From Crambe crambe (lineage: Eukaryota; Porifera; Demospongiae; Poecilosclerida; Crambeidae): a stretch of DNA of 64,000 nt. Of this stretch, positions 29,681-40,215 are shown piece after piece (position 1 is the stretch's first letter; each line of letters begins with the position of its first letter). Below the pieces are notes generated by a model. It had not been told where the DNA came from and searched no databases. It was given only the letters and a program-made list of their open reading frames with translations. A program made the position numbers and the translations under genes. The stretch covers positions 1,550,001-1,614,000 of the forward strand of contig OZ004595.1 in assembly GCA_963924555.1 (NCBI GenBank), written 5' to 3'.

Positions 29681-31159
29681 ATGAAGAGTACCACCGCGAA
29701 TGGATCTCCCAGATGTAGACTGGGAAAAGGTATTTTAAGATGGCTAATTGTTAGCATTGCCTTGATTCTTACTTCATTTATCTTCGCTCTTCATTTTCGA
29801 CCGTTTAATATCGTGTACACCACCGTCGTCGACACTGAGCATGAGGGTGCTGGTGATGATGGTGATGAAGTAATGTTCCACAAGGACAGAACCTTAACCG
29901 ATAGTAGTGGTGGATACATTCTAGCTGTTCATTATTCTGACCAATTAACTGGTTCTGCTGCCAATATTTTCTCTCTGCAATGCTGGGCATCAAGTTTGAA
30001 AGCTAATGTGAGAGTGGTCGAACCTTTCATCCACTATGGATCACTTCTAGGAGTCAGTTTAGAGCCATCCCCCAATAAAGTTAATAATACAATATTGATC
30101 ACTGATGACAACAAAGAAATTAGAATGACGGACGAAGAAAATAAAGTGAAATTGAGTGATATATTCGACGCAGATTTTTGGTCAAATCAAGCTAAAATGT
30201 ACAGATATGCCCCCTTAGTGAGTTGGAAAGAGTTCATACACAATGCCCCAAAACGCTTGATTTTAGTAGACAAGTCTTGTAACAACCCAGCCCTGAAGTG
30301 CATGCAATGTACAAATACCTTCTCCCAATCAATTCTGTTTCATGATAGTGCTATAAAGTTTGCCAACTTTGTTGGATTTGAAATCGTTAGCAAAGTTTGT
30401 TACGATCTCAAGGTGTACAGTCCCAGTGAGTTTGTAGAGAAAGTTTATGGCAAGTATGATCCAAAAGATACAGTTGTTATTTTTAATCACTGGGGTGGAA
30501 TACACACAGGAGAATTCGAATATCGCATTCCAATAATGCTCGACCCCTCTTCAAATCAATGTGACAGAATACACAATTTCTTCTTTGTTACAAACAGTAT
30601 GAGAATACGCAGGGAATCCGCACGTTATGTGGCCAAGTACTTACCAAAAGCTAAAGAGGAAGGTTATATCAGTGTGATGGTACGCATGGAACACTTGTCA
30701 TTGAATTTGGGTCTCCGTAAGTTTTCTAAGAAAGAGCAACTGGAGTTAATGTTCACATGTGTCAATAACATTGTAACTGAAGTTACGACAGTGAAGAATA
30801 AACTCAATATCTCCTCTGTTTTTTTATCTACGGATAGTGGGAAGTATGGATCTATTTACTTAAGAAAATCAAGCAATTCACGATTGGACAATGAGGTTTT
30901 GAATTCAGGTTTGGATTATCTCTACAAAAAATTGTTTGGCAATTCTATTAGGTATACAGAGGACATGGAAAAGATAGAGAACATAACATCTTCAAAGACT
31001 CCAGGATATATAGCGATGCTTCAGAGGGACCTAGTAGCAAGTGCTAATAGTTTGATACTAGCAGGTGGAGGGTATTTCCAACACAAGACTTCACAGTTAT
31101 ATGACCATTACCACCTCAGTACACCTAGGCACATAATTAAAGTAAACCAATGTCAATGA
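29681..31159 (+). CDS. Type II membrane glycosyltransferase-like protein, copy 1
   Basis: Intronless frame of 492 residues from the Met at 29681, chosen because it aligns with the starts of copies 2 and 3; the frame is open back to 29603. It has a short basic N-terminus (CRLGKGILRW), one signal-anchor helix (LIVSIALILTSFIFAL) and then a luminal domain, so it probably sits in the Golgi or ER. Motifs shared by all copies: GGYILAVHYSDQLTGSAAN, VVIFNHWGGI, YISVMVRMEH, VFLSTDSGKYGSIY, and a C-terminal ANSLILAGGGYFQ. The order recalls O-fucosyltransferase-like GT-B enzymes (HVR-type, TDS-type and late Ser/Gly-rich nucleotide-binding segments), but this is a weak inference from pattern. Several N-glycosylation sites (NNT, NIT) fit a luminal domain. 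Substrate unknown. Confidence 0.7.
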   Translation: MKSTTANGSPRCRLGKGILRWLIVSIALILTSFIFALHFRPFNIVYTTVVDTEHEGAGDDGDEVMFHKDRTLTDSSGGYILAVHYSDQLTGSAANIFSLQCWASSLKANVRVVEPFIHYGSLLGVSLEPSPNKVNNTILITDDNKEIRMTDEENKVKLSDIFDADFWSNQAKMYRYAPLVSWKEFIHNAPKRLILVDKSCNNPALKCMQCTNTFSQSILFHDSAIKFANFVGFEIVSKVCYDLKVYSPSEFVEKVYGKYDPKDTVVIFNHWGGIHTGEFEYRIPIMLDPSSNQCDRIHNFFFVTNSMRIRRESARYVAKYLPKAKEEGYISVMVRMEHLSLNLGLRKFSKKEQLELMFTCVNNIVTEVTTVKNKLNISSVFLSTDSGKYGSIYLRKSSNSRLDNEVLNSGLDYLYKKLFGNSIRYTEDMEKIENITSSKTPGYIAMLQRDLVASANSLILAGGGYFQHKTSQLYDHYHLSTPRHIIKVNQCQ

Positions 31160-31429
31160 ATTTTTAAAAAACAAGTTTCCACAGGGCTGGAAGATGATTC
31201 TCTGTATGCAATCTGGCTAGCTGTACGTTGGTCTCAGCTCTCAGAAGAGCAGGATCATCAAGCAAGTATGCAAAAAATGGGATGGTTAGCTCGGCGGACG
31301 GAAGGGGAGCTCCGGAGGGAAAGGTCTGACAGGTTTCGTGGACCTCCGGAATGTTGTAGTCACATGATAATCAGATGATTACACGAGAGCTAGCGCGCGC
31401 TCAGAGAGCATGGCACGTACTACGCCAAG

Positions 31430-31786
31430 ATGTCTGTAAGAGTTTGTTTGGTGTGCAATGCTGCTATAACTGACAAGCGTAATGTGAGGCTACTAGCCTC
31501 AGCTGTCAACATCAAACCAATCCTGGAAGAATTTTTATGCGAACTCAGTCCACCAACGTTCGAAGATGCATTTCAGAGAGGACTTCTTTGTCGATCTTGC
31601 CTGAGAAATGTCGAGAAGTTGATGAAGCTTAGACAAGAACTGATGAGAATGGAAGCAGAAATGAAGCAGTGGATTTCAGGTTGCTTGATACTAGTACCGC
31701 AGCCACCGAGGTCACATGGACCAATCAGATTTGCTGGCAATGATGTCAGCATGAATCTGATTGGTCCATGTGACCTTGCTGACTGA
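31430..31786 (+). CDS. Hypothetical Cys-rich N-terminal fragment inside foldback cluster
   Basis: I do not recognise this protein. The first roughly 81 residues look real: two CxxC pairs (CLVC near residue 6, CRSC near residue 53) flank a mixed helix region, then a charged helix (LMKLRQELMRMEAEMKQW). The pattern suggests a zinc-binding N-terminal domain like those of some zinc-finger proteins, but this is a guess. From about residue 82 the frame runs into the hairpin repeat and is not likely to be native. It may be the first exon of a gene broken or captured by the repeat cluster. Confidence 0.35.
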   Translation: MSVRVCLVCNAAITDKRNVRLLASAVNIKPILEEFLCELSPPTFEDAFQRGLLCRSCLRNVEKLMKLRQELMRMEAEMKQWISGCLILVPQPPRSHGPIRFAGNDVSMNLIGPCDLAD

Positions 31787-32125
31787 AGTACTGTGTGTCA
31801 AGCAACCTGCAAACCACTGTACAGTAGATTTCAGGTTGCTTGATACTACAGTGGATTGCAGGTTGCTTGACACTAGTACTTCAGCCAGCAAGGTCACATG
31901 GACCAATCAGATTCATGCTGACATCATTGCCTGCAAATCTGATTGATCCATGTGACCTCGGTGGCTGACGTACTGGTGTCAAGCAACCTGCAATCCACTG
32001 TAGTACTGCAGCCACCGAGGTCACATGGACCAATCAGATTTGCAGGCAATGATGTCAGCATGAATCTGATTGGTCCATGTGACCTTGCTGACTGAAGTGT
32101 GTCAAGCAACCTGCAAACCACTGTA

Positions 32126-32255
32126 CAGCGGTTTTCCAAAATCTTGCAACTGCAGAAAGCGAGTCACATGATCGATATGAGCAATCTGACCAACCAGTTC
32201 GCTCCAATCACTTCCGCTTTCCACTTTCCTGTTGCAAGGTTTTGGAAAACCGCTG
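32126..32255. mobile_element. 130-bp TA-flanked MITE
   Basis: Ends CAGCGGTTTTCCAAAATCTT and AAGGTTTTGGAAAACCGCTG are inverted copies of at least 25 bases. Each is flanked by TA (32124-32125, 32256-32257). No coding capacity; likely a Tc1/mariner-type non-autonomous element. Confidence 0.85.
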
Positions 32256-32446
32256 TACCAGACCTTTCCCTCCCCTTCCCCCTCCCCTTCCGTCCGCAGA
32301 ATAGGTCTGGCGCGCGAGACTAGTGTACGTGTATACTGAAACTAATGAAGCGGTTGTACACCCAGGTTTTATATCTATGACAAGTTTGAGTGCAGCTAGC
32401 TGCCTGGAGCGACTAAAAAGTTAATCCTAGGCTGTCTTATTACTCC

Positions 32447-33901
32447 ATGAGGAATTGTTTAAAGACCCGCCCCCCAAATCGATTGGGAAATGGTACTATA
32501 AGATGGTTAACCATCTTGTGCCTGGTCTTTGGGCCATTCGTCATCATCCTTCATCTATGGCCTTATATTGTGAGTACCACCATCATTATTGATGAGCAAA
32601 TAATGATCCACAAGGAGAGATCATTAACCAGTGACAGTGGTGGGTACATTCTAGCTGTTCATTATTCAGATCAATTAACTGGTTCTGCTGCCAATATTCT
32701 CTCTCTGCAATGCTGGGCATCAACTCTGAAAGCTAATGTGAGAGTGGTCGAACCTTTCATCCACTATGGATCACTTCTAGGAGTCAGTTTAGAGCCATCC
32801 CCCAATAAAGTTAATAATACAATATTGATCACTGATGACAACACAGAAGTTAGAATGACAGATCAAGAAAATAAAGTGAAATTGAGTGACGTATACGATG
32901 CAGATTTTTGGTCAAATCAAACTAAGATCTACAGATACGCCCCCTTAGTGAGTTGGAAAGAGTTCATACACAGTGCCCCAAAACGTTTGATTTTAGTAGA
33001 CAAGTCTTGTAACAACCCAGCCCTGAAGTGCATGCAATGTACAAATAATTTCTCGCAATCAATTCTGTTTCATGATAGTGCTGTAAAGTTTGCCAACTTT
33101 GTTGGATTTGAAATCGTTCGCAAAGTTTGTTACGACCTCAAGGTGTACAGTCCCAGTGAGTTTGTAGAGAAAGTTTATGGCAAATATGATCCAAAAGATA
33201 CAGTTGTTATTTTTAATCACTGGGGTGGAATACACACAGAAGATTTCGAATATCGCATTCCAATAATGTTCGACCTCTCTGCAAATCAGTGTGAAAGATC
33301 GTACAATTTCTTTTTTCTTACAAACAGTGAGAGAATACGCAGGGAATCTGCACGTTATGTGGCCAAGTACTTACCAAAAGCTAAAGAGGAAGGTTATATC
33401 AGTGTGATGGTACGCATGGAACACTTTGCATTGAATTTGGGTCTCCGTGCATTACCTAAGAAAGACCAACTGGAATTAATGTTCACATGTGTTAACAACA
33501 TTGTAACTGAAGTTACGACAATGAAGAATACACTCAAAATCTCCTCTGTTTTTTTATCTACGGACAGTGGGAAGTATGGATCTATTTACTTAAGGAAATC
33601 AAGCAATTCACGATTGGACAATGAGGTTTTGAATTCAGCTTTGGATTATCTCTACAAAAAGTTGTTTGGTGATTCTATGAAGTATACAGAGGACATGGAA
33701 AAGATAGAGAACATAGCATCTTCAAAGAGTCCAGGATATGTAGCGATGCTTCAGAGGAATATAGCAGCCAATGCTACTAGTTTGGTACTAGCAGGGGGAG
33801 GTATGTTCCATGGAATGACTTCACAGTTATATGACCATTACCACCTCAGTACCCCTAGATACACAGTTCAAGTAAGTCAGTGCCAGCAGAGCCTGTTTTA
33901 A
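32447..33901 (+). CDS. Type II membrane glycosyltransferase-like protein, copy 2
   Basis: Intronless, 484 residues, collinear with copy 1 and nearly identical over long blocks from GGYILAVHYSDQLTGSAAN onward. It starts at its first Met (MRNCLKTRPPNRLGNG), followed by an anchor helix (LTILCLVFGPFVIILHLW). The stem region between anchor and catalytic-type domain is shorter than in copy 1, which has an acidic insert (about residues 45-60 there). Shared motifs: VVIFNHWGGI, YISVMVRMEH, VFLSTDSGKYGSIY, LVLAGGGMFHG. It ends with a slightly longer tail (CQQSLF). Divergence is concentrated in the N-terminal tail and the MFDLSANQCERS segment, as expected when the catalytic core is conserved. Confidence 0.7.
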   Translation: MRNCLKTRPPNRLGNGTIRWLTILCLVFGPFVIILHLWPYIVSTTIIIDEQIMIHKERSLTSDSGGYILAVHYSDQLTGSAANILSLQCWASTLKANVRVVEPFIHYGSLLGVSLEPSPNKVNNTILITDDNTEVRMTDQENKVKLSDVYDADFWSNQTKIYRYAPLVSWKEFIHSAPKRLILVDKSCNNPALKCMQCTNNFSQSILFHDSAVKFANFVGFEIVRKVCYDLKVYSPSEFVEKVYGKYDPKDTVVIFNHWGGIHTEDFEYRIPIMFDLSANQCERSYNFFFLTNSERIRRESARYVAKYLPKAKEEGYISVMVRMEHFALNLGLRALPKKDQLELMFTCVNNIVTEVTTMKNTLKISSVFLSTDSGKYGSIYLRKSSNSRLDNEVLNSALDYLYKKLFGDSMKYTEDMEKIENIASSKSPGYVAMLQRNIAANATSLVLAGGGMFHGMTSQLYDHYHLSTPRYTVQVSQCQQSLF

Positions 33902-34589
33902 CATTATTAGCTATCATAGCAAGCTATCTTTTATTGAATTATCTTTCTCAATGATGTAATACATGCTGGCATGTGGTTCTCCTGATACATTTGCTGGAGA
34001 ACATTAACGAACTTGGATGGAGCTGAAGACAAATAGCTATAGCCAAAAGGTCTAACCTCTCTAATTTCTCTGCAGAATCACTTCAAAACTGGGGGAGATC
34101 ATGGTGACACCTCCCTATACAAAGCAGCTACTGATAAGCTCTTGCTCATTTAATACCATGGCACCGATAATCATTATGGTGGAATGTCCTTGTCCATTGA
34201 AATTTGGGTGCATGAACTAAAGTGGAGAGGTCATGGAGTATGGTTAGGGCATGGTTCAGACTTCGGAGCAGCTTCACAACTATCGGGACACACAGTTATG
34301 CACTTCAGTTATGCAGTTATGGATACCATTTGAGACTAATGAGCTACTCAATTTAAACGTCTAAAATATTCAAAAGGCCATCAGAGGCCAATGGCATTAT
34401 CCATAGGCCAAATTCTAGAACTGAATGAGCAAAACTTGTGTACTGAATCTACTTGTGGTTAAGATCAAAGCATTTCCCAATAGTTGGCACGCGCATGTTC
34501 AGCCGCGCAAAATTAATTATTCAGCTGCGCACGTGCAGATTTAACAATAATAATAAATTGCTCTCTAGCTAGTCTGCTGGCTAGCATGC
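33902..34589. other. Spacer between glycosyltransferase-like copies 2 and 3
   Basis: About 690 AT-rich bases, no supported gene or clear repeat. A CG-containing patch near 34490-34535 (GGCACGCGCATG, GCTGCGCACGTGCAG) may belong to the copy 3 promoter. Confidence 0.45.
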
Positions 34590-36035
34590 ATGGTCATGAA
34601 GAGCCTATGTAGATTTGGAAACGGAATTTTAAGATGGTTAATCATCAGCATCATCTTGTTCCTGGCCCTTGGGACGTTTGTCATCATCCTTCATCTACGG
34701 TCTAATATCGTCAGTACCACCATCATCAGATTTAATAAGCAAATAATGATCCACAAGGAGAGATCATTAACCAGTGACAGTGGTGGGTACATTCTAGCTG
34801 TTCATTATTCGGATCAATTAACTGGTTCTGCTGCCAATATTCTCTCTCTGCAATGCTGGGCATCAACTCTGAAAGCTGATGTGAGAGTGGTCGAACCTTT
34901 CATCCACTATGGATCACTTCTAGGAGTCAGTTTAGAGCCATTCCCCAGTAAAATTAATAATACAATATTGATCACCGATGACAACACAGAAGTTAGAATG
35001 ACAGATGAAGAAAATAAAGTGAAATTAAGTGACATATACGATGCAGACTTTTGGTCAAATCAAACTAAGATCTACAGATACACCCCCTTAGTGAGTTGGA
35101 AAGAGTTCATACACAATGCCCCAAAACGTTTGATTTTAGTTGACAAGTCCTGTGACAATCCATCCCTGAAGTGCATGCAATGTAGAAACAATTTCTCGCA
35201 ATCAATTCTGTTTCATGATAGTGCTGTAAAGTTTGCAAACTTTGTTGGATTTGAAATCGTTCGCAAAGTTTGTTATGACCTCAAGCTGTACAATCCCAGC
35301 GACTTCATAGAGATAGTCTATGGTGAGTACAATCCAAAAGATACAGTTGTTATTTTTAATCACTGGGGTGGAATAAAGACAGATGATTTACAATATCGTA
35401 TTCCAATAGCTCTGGACTTCTTCGCAATAAAGTGTGAAAGAACGAATAATTTCTTCTTTCTTACAAACAGTGAGAGGATACGCAGGGAATCTGCACGTTA
35501 TGTAGCCAAGTACTTACCGAAAGCTAAAGAGGAAGGTTATATCAGTGTGATGGTACGCATGGAACACTCAGCATTGAATTTGGGTCTCCGTAAGTTTTCT
35601 AAGAAAGACCAACTGGAGTTAATGTTCACATGTGTCAACAAGATTGTAGCTGAAGTTACTACAATGAAGAATACACTCAAAATCTCCTCTGTTTTTTTAT
35701 CTACAGACAGTGGGAAGTATGGATCTATTTACTTAAGGCAATTGAGCGATTCACGAATAGATAATGAGGTTTTGAATTCATCTTTGGATTACCTCTATAA
35801 AAAGTTGTTTGGTGATTCTGTTAAGATTACTGAAGACATGGAAAAGATTGAAGACATAGCATCTTCAAAGACTCCAGGATATGTAGCAATGCTTCAGAGG
35901 AATATAGCAGCCAACGCTACTGGTTTGATATTAGCAGGGGGAGGCAAGTTCCAAGATATGACATCAGAGTTATATGACTATTACCACCATAATACTGGTC
36001 ACAGTTACGCAATCAGAGTGAACCAGTGTCAGTAA
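34590..36035 (+). CDS. Type II membrane glycosyltransferase-like protein, copy 3
   Basis: Intronless, 481 residues. Start at MVMKSLCRFGNG; the second Met two codons later is equally plausible. The anchor helix is LIISIILFLALGTFVIILHL. It is more similar to copy 2 than to copy 1 in the region just after the anchor (FNKQIMIHKERSLTSDSGGY against EQIMIHKERSLTSDSGGY), so copies 2 and 3 likely split last. The family motifs are kept: VVIFNHWGGI, YISVMVRMEH, VFLSTDSGKYGSIY, LILAGGGKFQD. The segment after HWGGI differs most (KTDDLQYRIPIALDFF). All three copies lack introns in a window where nearly every other gene is intron-rich, which hints at a retroposed founder followed by tandem duplication. Confidence 0.7.
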   Translation: MVMKSLCRFGNGILRWLIISIILFLALGTFVIILHLRSNIVSTTIIRFNKQIMIHKERSLTSDSGGYILAVHYSDQLTGSAANILSLQCWASTLKADVRVVEPFIHYGSLLGVSLEPFPSKINNTILITDDNTEVRMTDEENKVKLSDIYDADFWSNQTKIYRYTPLVSWKEFIHNAPKRLILVDKSCDNPSLKCMQCRNNFSQSILFHDSAVKFANFVGFEIVRKVCYDLKLYNPSDFIEIVYGEYNPKDTVVIFNHWGGIKTDDLQYRIPIALDFFAIKCERTNNFFFLTNSERIRRESARYVAKYLPKAKEEGYISVMVRMEHSALNLGLRKFSKKDQLELMFTCVNKIVAEVTTMKNTLKISSVFLSTDSGKYGSIYLRQLSDSRIDNEVLNSSLDYLYKKLFGDSVKITEDMEKIEDIASSKTPGYVAMLQRNIAANATGLILAGGGKFQDMTSELYDYYHHNTGHSYAIRVNQCQ

Positions 36036-36328
36036 GTTTTATCATCATAATCTTCAGAGACCTGTAAAGTTTTTTATTTCATTTCATTGACAGGAAAGGA
36101 AAAAAAAAAAAGTTCTATAGTTGTGGAGTTAGGTGTTGAGTGGAAGTCAGTAGCACATTCCATCAAGACCACAAACCCATGCATCCAAACCACAAAACCC
36201 TATCAAGTGCATGCATAAGTGCGTAGTGTACCATGACAAGTGATTCAAGCTATAGTCTAAATAACCTTCAGGTCAAAACCTTATTATTTCTTCCTGGGAC
36301 TGTAGCTATTAGATAAACACATAAAATT

Positions 36329-39300
36329 TCAATCAAAGAATGCATCCAATGCCTGCCACATGGCTGCTGTTTGTGAGTCCACTTTTCCTGAAGATGCGCT
36401 GTAATCAAGGCAATCCAAGTTCCAGAATGCCAGCCCACGAAGGCCCTTTGACCGAGCCATAACAAACTTTCTCTTTAGACTATCAGGATCATCATACCAA
36501 ACCTAATAATAATAATAATAATTTAAAAAAGAGAAAAGGTTGAAAATTTCATTAGCTAGTGTTTTTGTTAGCTCCATTAGTGGCTGAATGATCGATTCAT
36601 GCATGCTATCCTAATTGTATTTGGCAGGTATTAATTTCAGCAACTTTGCTTAAAAACAACAACAAGAAAACACGGCCATCGATTCTTTGTGATACATAGT
36701 TTTTATGTTTAGAACTATGAACATTATTATTCCCATCATTTAGCCCCAAATCTTTGGTGGTGGGCCCTGAAAGCAGTTTACTCTGTGTAAGGACATGGGG
36801 TACTAAATTAGAGTTCAAAAGATGCAAGGATTTTACAAGATGATGAATAATTAGGGTGATGGAGTTAACAGCAACAATAAAAAACAACAACATTACATCC
36901 CCTGCTTTTGCTTTCAAAATAATTAATTAAAGTGCTGATCCTCATGATGTGCACTTTAAGCTGGTTTATATTATATTACAAGTTAATTACTCCTTCCCAC
37001 ATGAGGTAGTGGCATGGGAACAAGGCTAGTATGAATCCTATAAGATCTTGTACAACTGCTACTTAAAAGGCATTAGTGTACTCACCATGATATCAATATG
37101 GCAACTAGTTACTGATAAGTGTCCTCATCCAAATGAAGCCACTTTTAAGGGTATGGTTACCTAGACTACCTTTAGAATTAGCAGTAACCAATGTCTAACT
37201 TGTCCAGGTGTTGAGATAAATTGTTGACCTATAGTGTTAGTGTTCTGTGTGCACTCTTCAGTCTCTGACAAGCCACTATGCGCAATATAACTTACCCTTC
37301 TTGGGTGGAACATTGGCTATCCAACTCCTTTATAGTGCATGCTTGCCCTAACTAACTTGGAGTATGTAATTTTAAGAGTTTCTGTATCTTACTTGATGGT
37401 CAGTGTCATTGATCTTTATGTTGAAGTAAGGAGCAGCAAGGGTGCTATTCCACTGATAGCCGGAGGAAGATTGTCCCACCCATTTGGTCAGTTTACTGTA
37501 ATTAATCTGAGAACCTGTAAACAAGAAACACAATGGAACCTCCGGATAATGGACACTCCGAAAGAGGATAATAGCCCTAGCCTTATACATATCTAAATTT
37601 TCCAGATTTTTGAAGTGGCACATGCATGATCACAGGTGTGATTGTTTAAAAGTGTTATCTAATGTGTGACCTTGAAAGTACAAGCTGCAATACAGATGTG
37701 TCATGAGCGTGCATCTTACCTAAAGAGGACAACCTCTCTACAAAGGACAAAAGGCTGGGTACCCATTATTTGGAGGTTCCAGTGCAGAATCAGTTGGTTA
37801 CATGGTACAATACGAAAGTTTTATATATATATAGGGGGACTTTTCTTGCAGTATACCCTTAATATTTCTATTAAGCTTGTTTACCTGCGGCATCACTACA
37901 CATCACTCCACGAAAGGGGACAGGTTTGATCGTACAGACATCATCACTGGACAGGGTGACACAGGGGTAATCATACCCATACCACGGCTGACCCAAAACA
38001 AGATGGTCAGCTCCTATCCCAAGATCGAGGTAGGACTGGATTCCTACTGTGGTTTGGATGAGAGCGGAATTAGCACTGGCTATGCACGGGCCATAAATCT
38101 GGCTTCGTTCATCGTAGGACATTACGACTAGGAAATCTGTTACTTTAGAAAGGGTGTAAGCATCATAGCATCTACCGTCTATGCAGTTAGGAGACCATGC
38201 AACATCGAATGTAACCTATCAAAATCAAGAAGTTGAGAAAGATTTCATGTAGCCAGAACTTTGAAATTTCAAACTCTTCTTATTTCTCTCAGCTAACATG
38301 ATAAAATTCAATAGAATTAGTTCTCATAAAAATTAGCTTATGAAACAAAGAACGTTTCTGTGTGCATTTTTTGTATCGCCCTGATGAAGGCTAGAGTATT
38401 CTGGTTGAAATGTCGGTGGTTTGTTTCATAAGCTATAATTTTTATGAGAACTAAACTTCAAACACATACATAGTTAAGGTACAGGTGTACATGTTTTAAA
38501 AATGTTTCTAGGTGTCATGTTGTACATCAGCTGTAGGATGTTATGAAGCTAAGGCATGCATGAGTGGAAGGCCTAGCGCAACCAAGCCTGGAGTCTGCAC
38601 AGCAGAAATTAATGTACCATTACAAAGTGGACACATCAAGTGAAGCTTATCAATAAGGAAGCAATGGAGTACTCCATTCTAAAATCAAAGCATAGAACTG
38701 CATGTATAGACACACAGCATTATGTAGCAAGCTAAGAGATCCTTTGATGTAAAAGCTACTGAAGCATGTATTAAAAAAGTTCACTATTCAGCAGCAGCAA
38801 AAGGAGCCATGCAGGTATATGAAGCCAAGGCCAACATGAGTGGGACCAAACCAGCAGAAATCCTCCAAGCCACTACCCATCAATAATAAAGTCTCAATAC
38901 CCAGCAGTACTGAAAGTTTTTTTTCCCTTCCCTTTAAGTAATGACTCCATTCCACTGTTAGTTTGCGTTTGTTTACTGTTTACATTATAAGGGACTGGAA
39001 TAACTCCACCCTCACACATGTACACACACACACACACACACACACCTGATAATTCTGATTGACCGACTTGAAAGCGCTATACACTTCCCCAACTAACTCC
39101 GTCAGCAGATGAGTGTCGTTAGTCCCGTTACGAGTTGGATCTTCAATATCAATATTGATACCATCAGCGTACTGGCTAATCACTCGATTCAGCTGAGATT
39201 TGACCCAATTGCTTCTTTTTTCAACATTGCTCAGCTCAGAAATGGGGTAGTTACCATTCAACACCACCCGAACCTGAGAGTATGAAAACGGTAGTAGTCA

Positions 39301-40215
39301 CCAGTCACTTATCCTGTCACATAGACTTACAAATTTCTTGTTGGCACTATTTATAGTGTTAGCATGCATTTATTGAATAGTATACCTATAATAATGACGA
39401 CCATTACCTATTACTGATATTTAATTATGATGACCATTACCTACTGACACTGATGATCATTACCTACTGACACTGATGATCATTACCTATTGGTGCTCTT
39501 ACTTCGTTAGAATGGGCATGGCATATAAGGTCGGCAGGGAGATCAGTGAACATTGCCAGAGTAGTAATATGAGTCCAGTTGTATTTCATCCAATTGTCCT
39601 GGGGAATATAAGAAGTTGGTTGTACAATCCATCACTATTTTGGAGTGACAGACACTCTTTTTGGACCACTGTCACTCTGTCACTCTTTTGTTGCCTCTTT
39701 GGACCTAGCTAGCAGAGTTAGATTAGCATGTAAAAAGATAATGACAAAGCGCCAAACGTGCAAGAATTAAAATAATTATAATAAGGGCTGAAACATGTAG
39801 TCAATATCCGCTTGATTGGTCGTTCATATTCTTAGCTTCTTTTCTCCAATCATAAACAACACGGAACTAAGCAGTATATTGCTAGAACTTTGAGGAGGAT
39901 TTAGCCACATCGTGAACAAAAATACATTTATTGCATCACTCTTTTTTTTTCCACATCACTAACTTTTTTCCACTTTTATACAGAACTACCCTGAGATATG
40001 TGCAGGAACTACATCTCTCAGATAAGTGTTACCTTATTTATGACAAATCCAAGGACCTCTTTTCTGGGGCCTGTTGAAATGGGGTGGCAGAGGGTGAAGT
40101 TGGTGCATGGACAAGCTTCTCCCCTCTCTAAAGGTAGAAGACATTGTACACCACAGCTCCATGTAATAGTATATAGGTACAACACAGCTAGAACAGAAAC
40201 ATACTCCTTTGCCAT
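36329..40215 (-). CDS. CTBS: Di-N-acetylchitobiase, GH18 lysosomal enzyme
   Basis: Exons in transcript order: 40033-40215, 39503-39598, 39046-39273, 37885-38215, 37393-37514, 36329-36502; phases agree, 377 residues (human CTBS is about 385). The enzyme removes GlcNAc from the reducing end of chitobiose cores during lysosomal glycoprotein breakdown. Signal peptide about residues 1-25 (YVSVLAVLYLYTITWSCG). The N-terminal CPCTNFTLC motif is typical. The catalytic motif DGINIDIE is at residues 130-137 with Glu137 as proton donor and Asp135 beside it. Then VTFDVAWSP, FLVVMSYDERSQI, LGQPWYGYDYPC, VPFRGVMCSDAAG, APYFNIKI, VWYDDPDSL and GLAFWNLDCLDYS, all collinear with vertebrate CTBS. It is divergent from tetraspanin A and convergent with glycosyltransferase-like copy 3. 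Introns carry a MITE-family copy and a hammerhead-like inverted repeat. Confidence 0.93.
37531..37794. repeat. CAGTGG-family MITE copy in CTBS intron and exon flank
   Basis: CAATGGAACCTCCGGATAAT at the left and ACCCATTATTTGGAGGTTCC AGTG at the right are inverted. Internal words GGACACTCCGAAAGAGGAT and AGAGGACAACCTCTC match the family member at 16077-16400. Confidence 0.7.
38319..38452 (+). ncRNA. Hammerhead-ribozyme-like core in a foldback repeat
   Basis: Long inverted arms (AGTTCTCATAAAAATTAGCT at 38319 and AATTTTTATGAGAACT ending 38452) enclose a hammerhead-like core. CTGATGA is at 38381-38387. A six-pair stem II is formed by 38390-38395 (GCTAGA) and 38400-38405 (TCTGGT) with loop GTAT. 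GAAA is at 38407-38410, then TGTC with candidate cleavage after C38414. Stem I is 38375-38380 (ATCGCC) with 38415-38420 (GGTGGT), counting G-U pairs. There is no classic stem III, but the ATGT at 38410-38413 could self-pair in a dimer. Such minimal hammerheads are known from Penelope-like elements and retrozymes. Activity is not shown. Confidence 0.5.
38453..39045. other. CTBS intron 3, remainder
   Basis: AT-rich intron sequence with a CA run (39021-39046) that abuts the CTBS exon 3 donor. No gene supported. Confidence 0.6.

Larger units (their letters stand above)
31295..32297. repeat. Nested inverted-repeat (foldback) cluster
   Basis: Outer arms at 31295-31329 (GCGGACGGAAGGGGAGCTCC) and 32259-32297 are inverted, imperfect copies. 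Inside, from 31671 to about 32125, are three head-to-head hairpin units. Each is built from CAGTGG..TTGCAGGTTGCTTGA, GGTCACATGGACCAATCAGA and their complements; the middle unit is in the opposite orientation to the outer two. A small TA-flanked MITE (32126-32255) follows. The cluster lies between glycosyltransferase-like copies 1 and 2. Confidence 0.8.
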
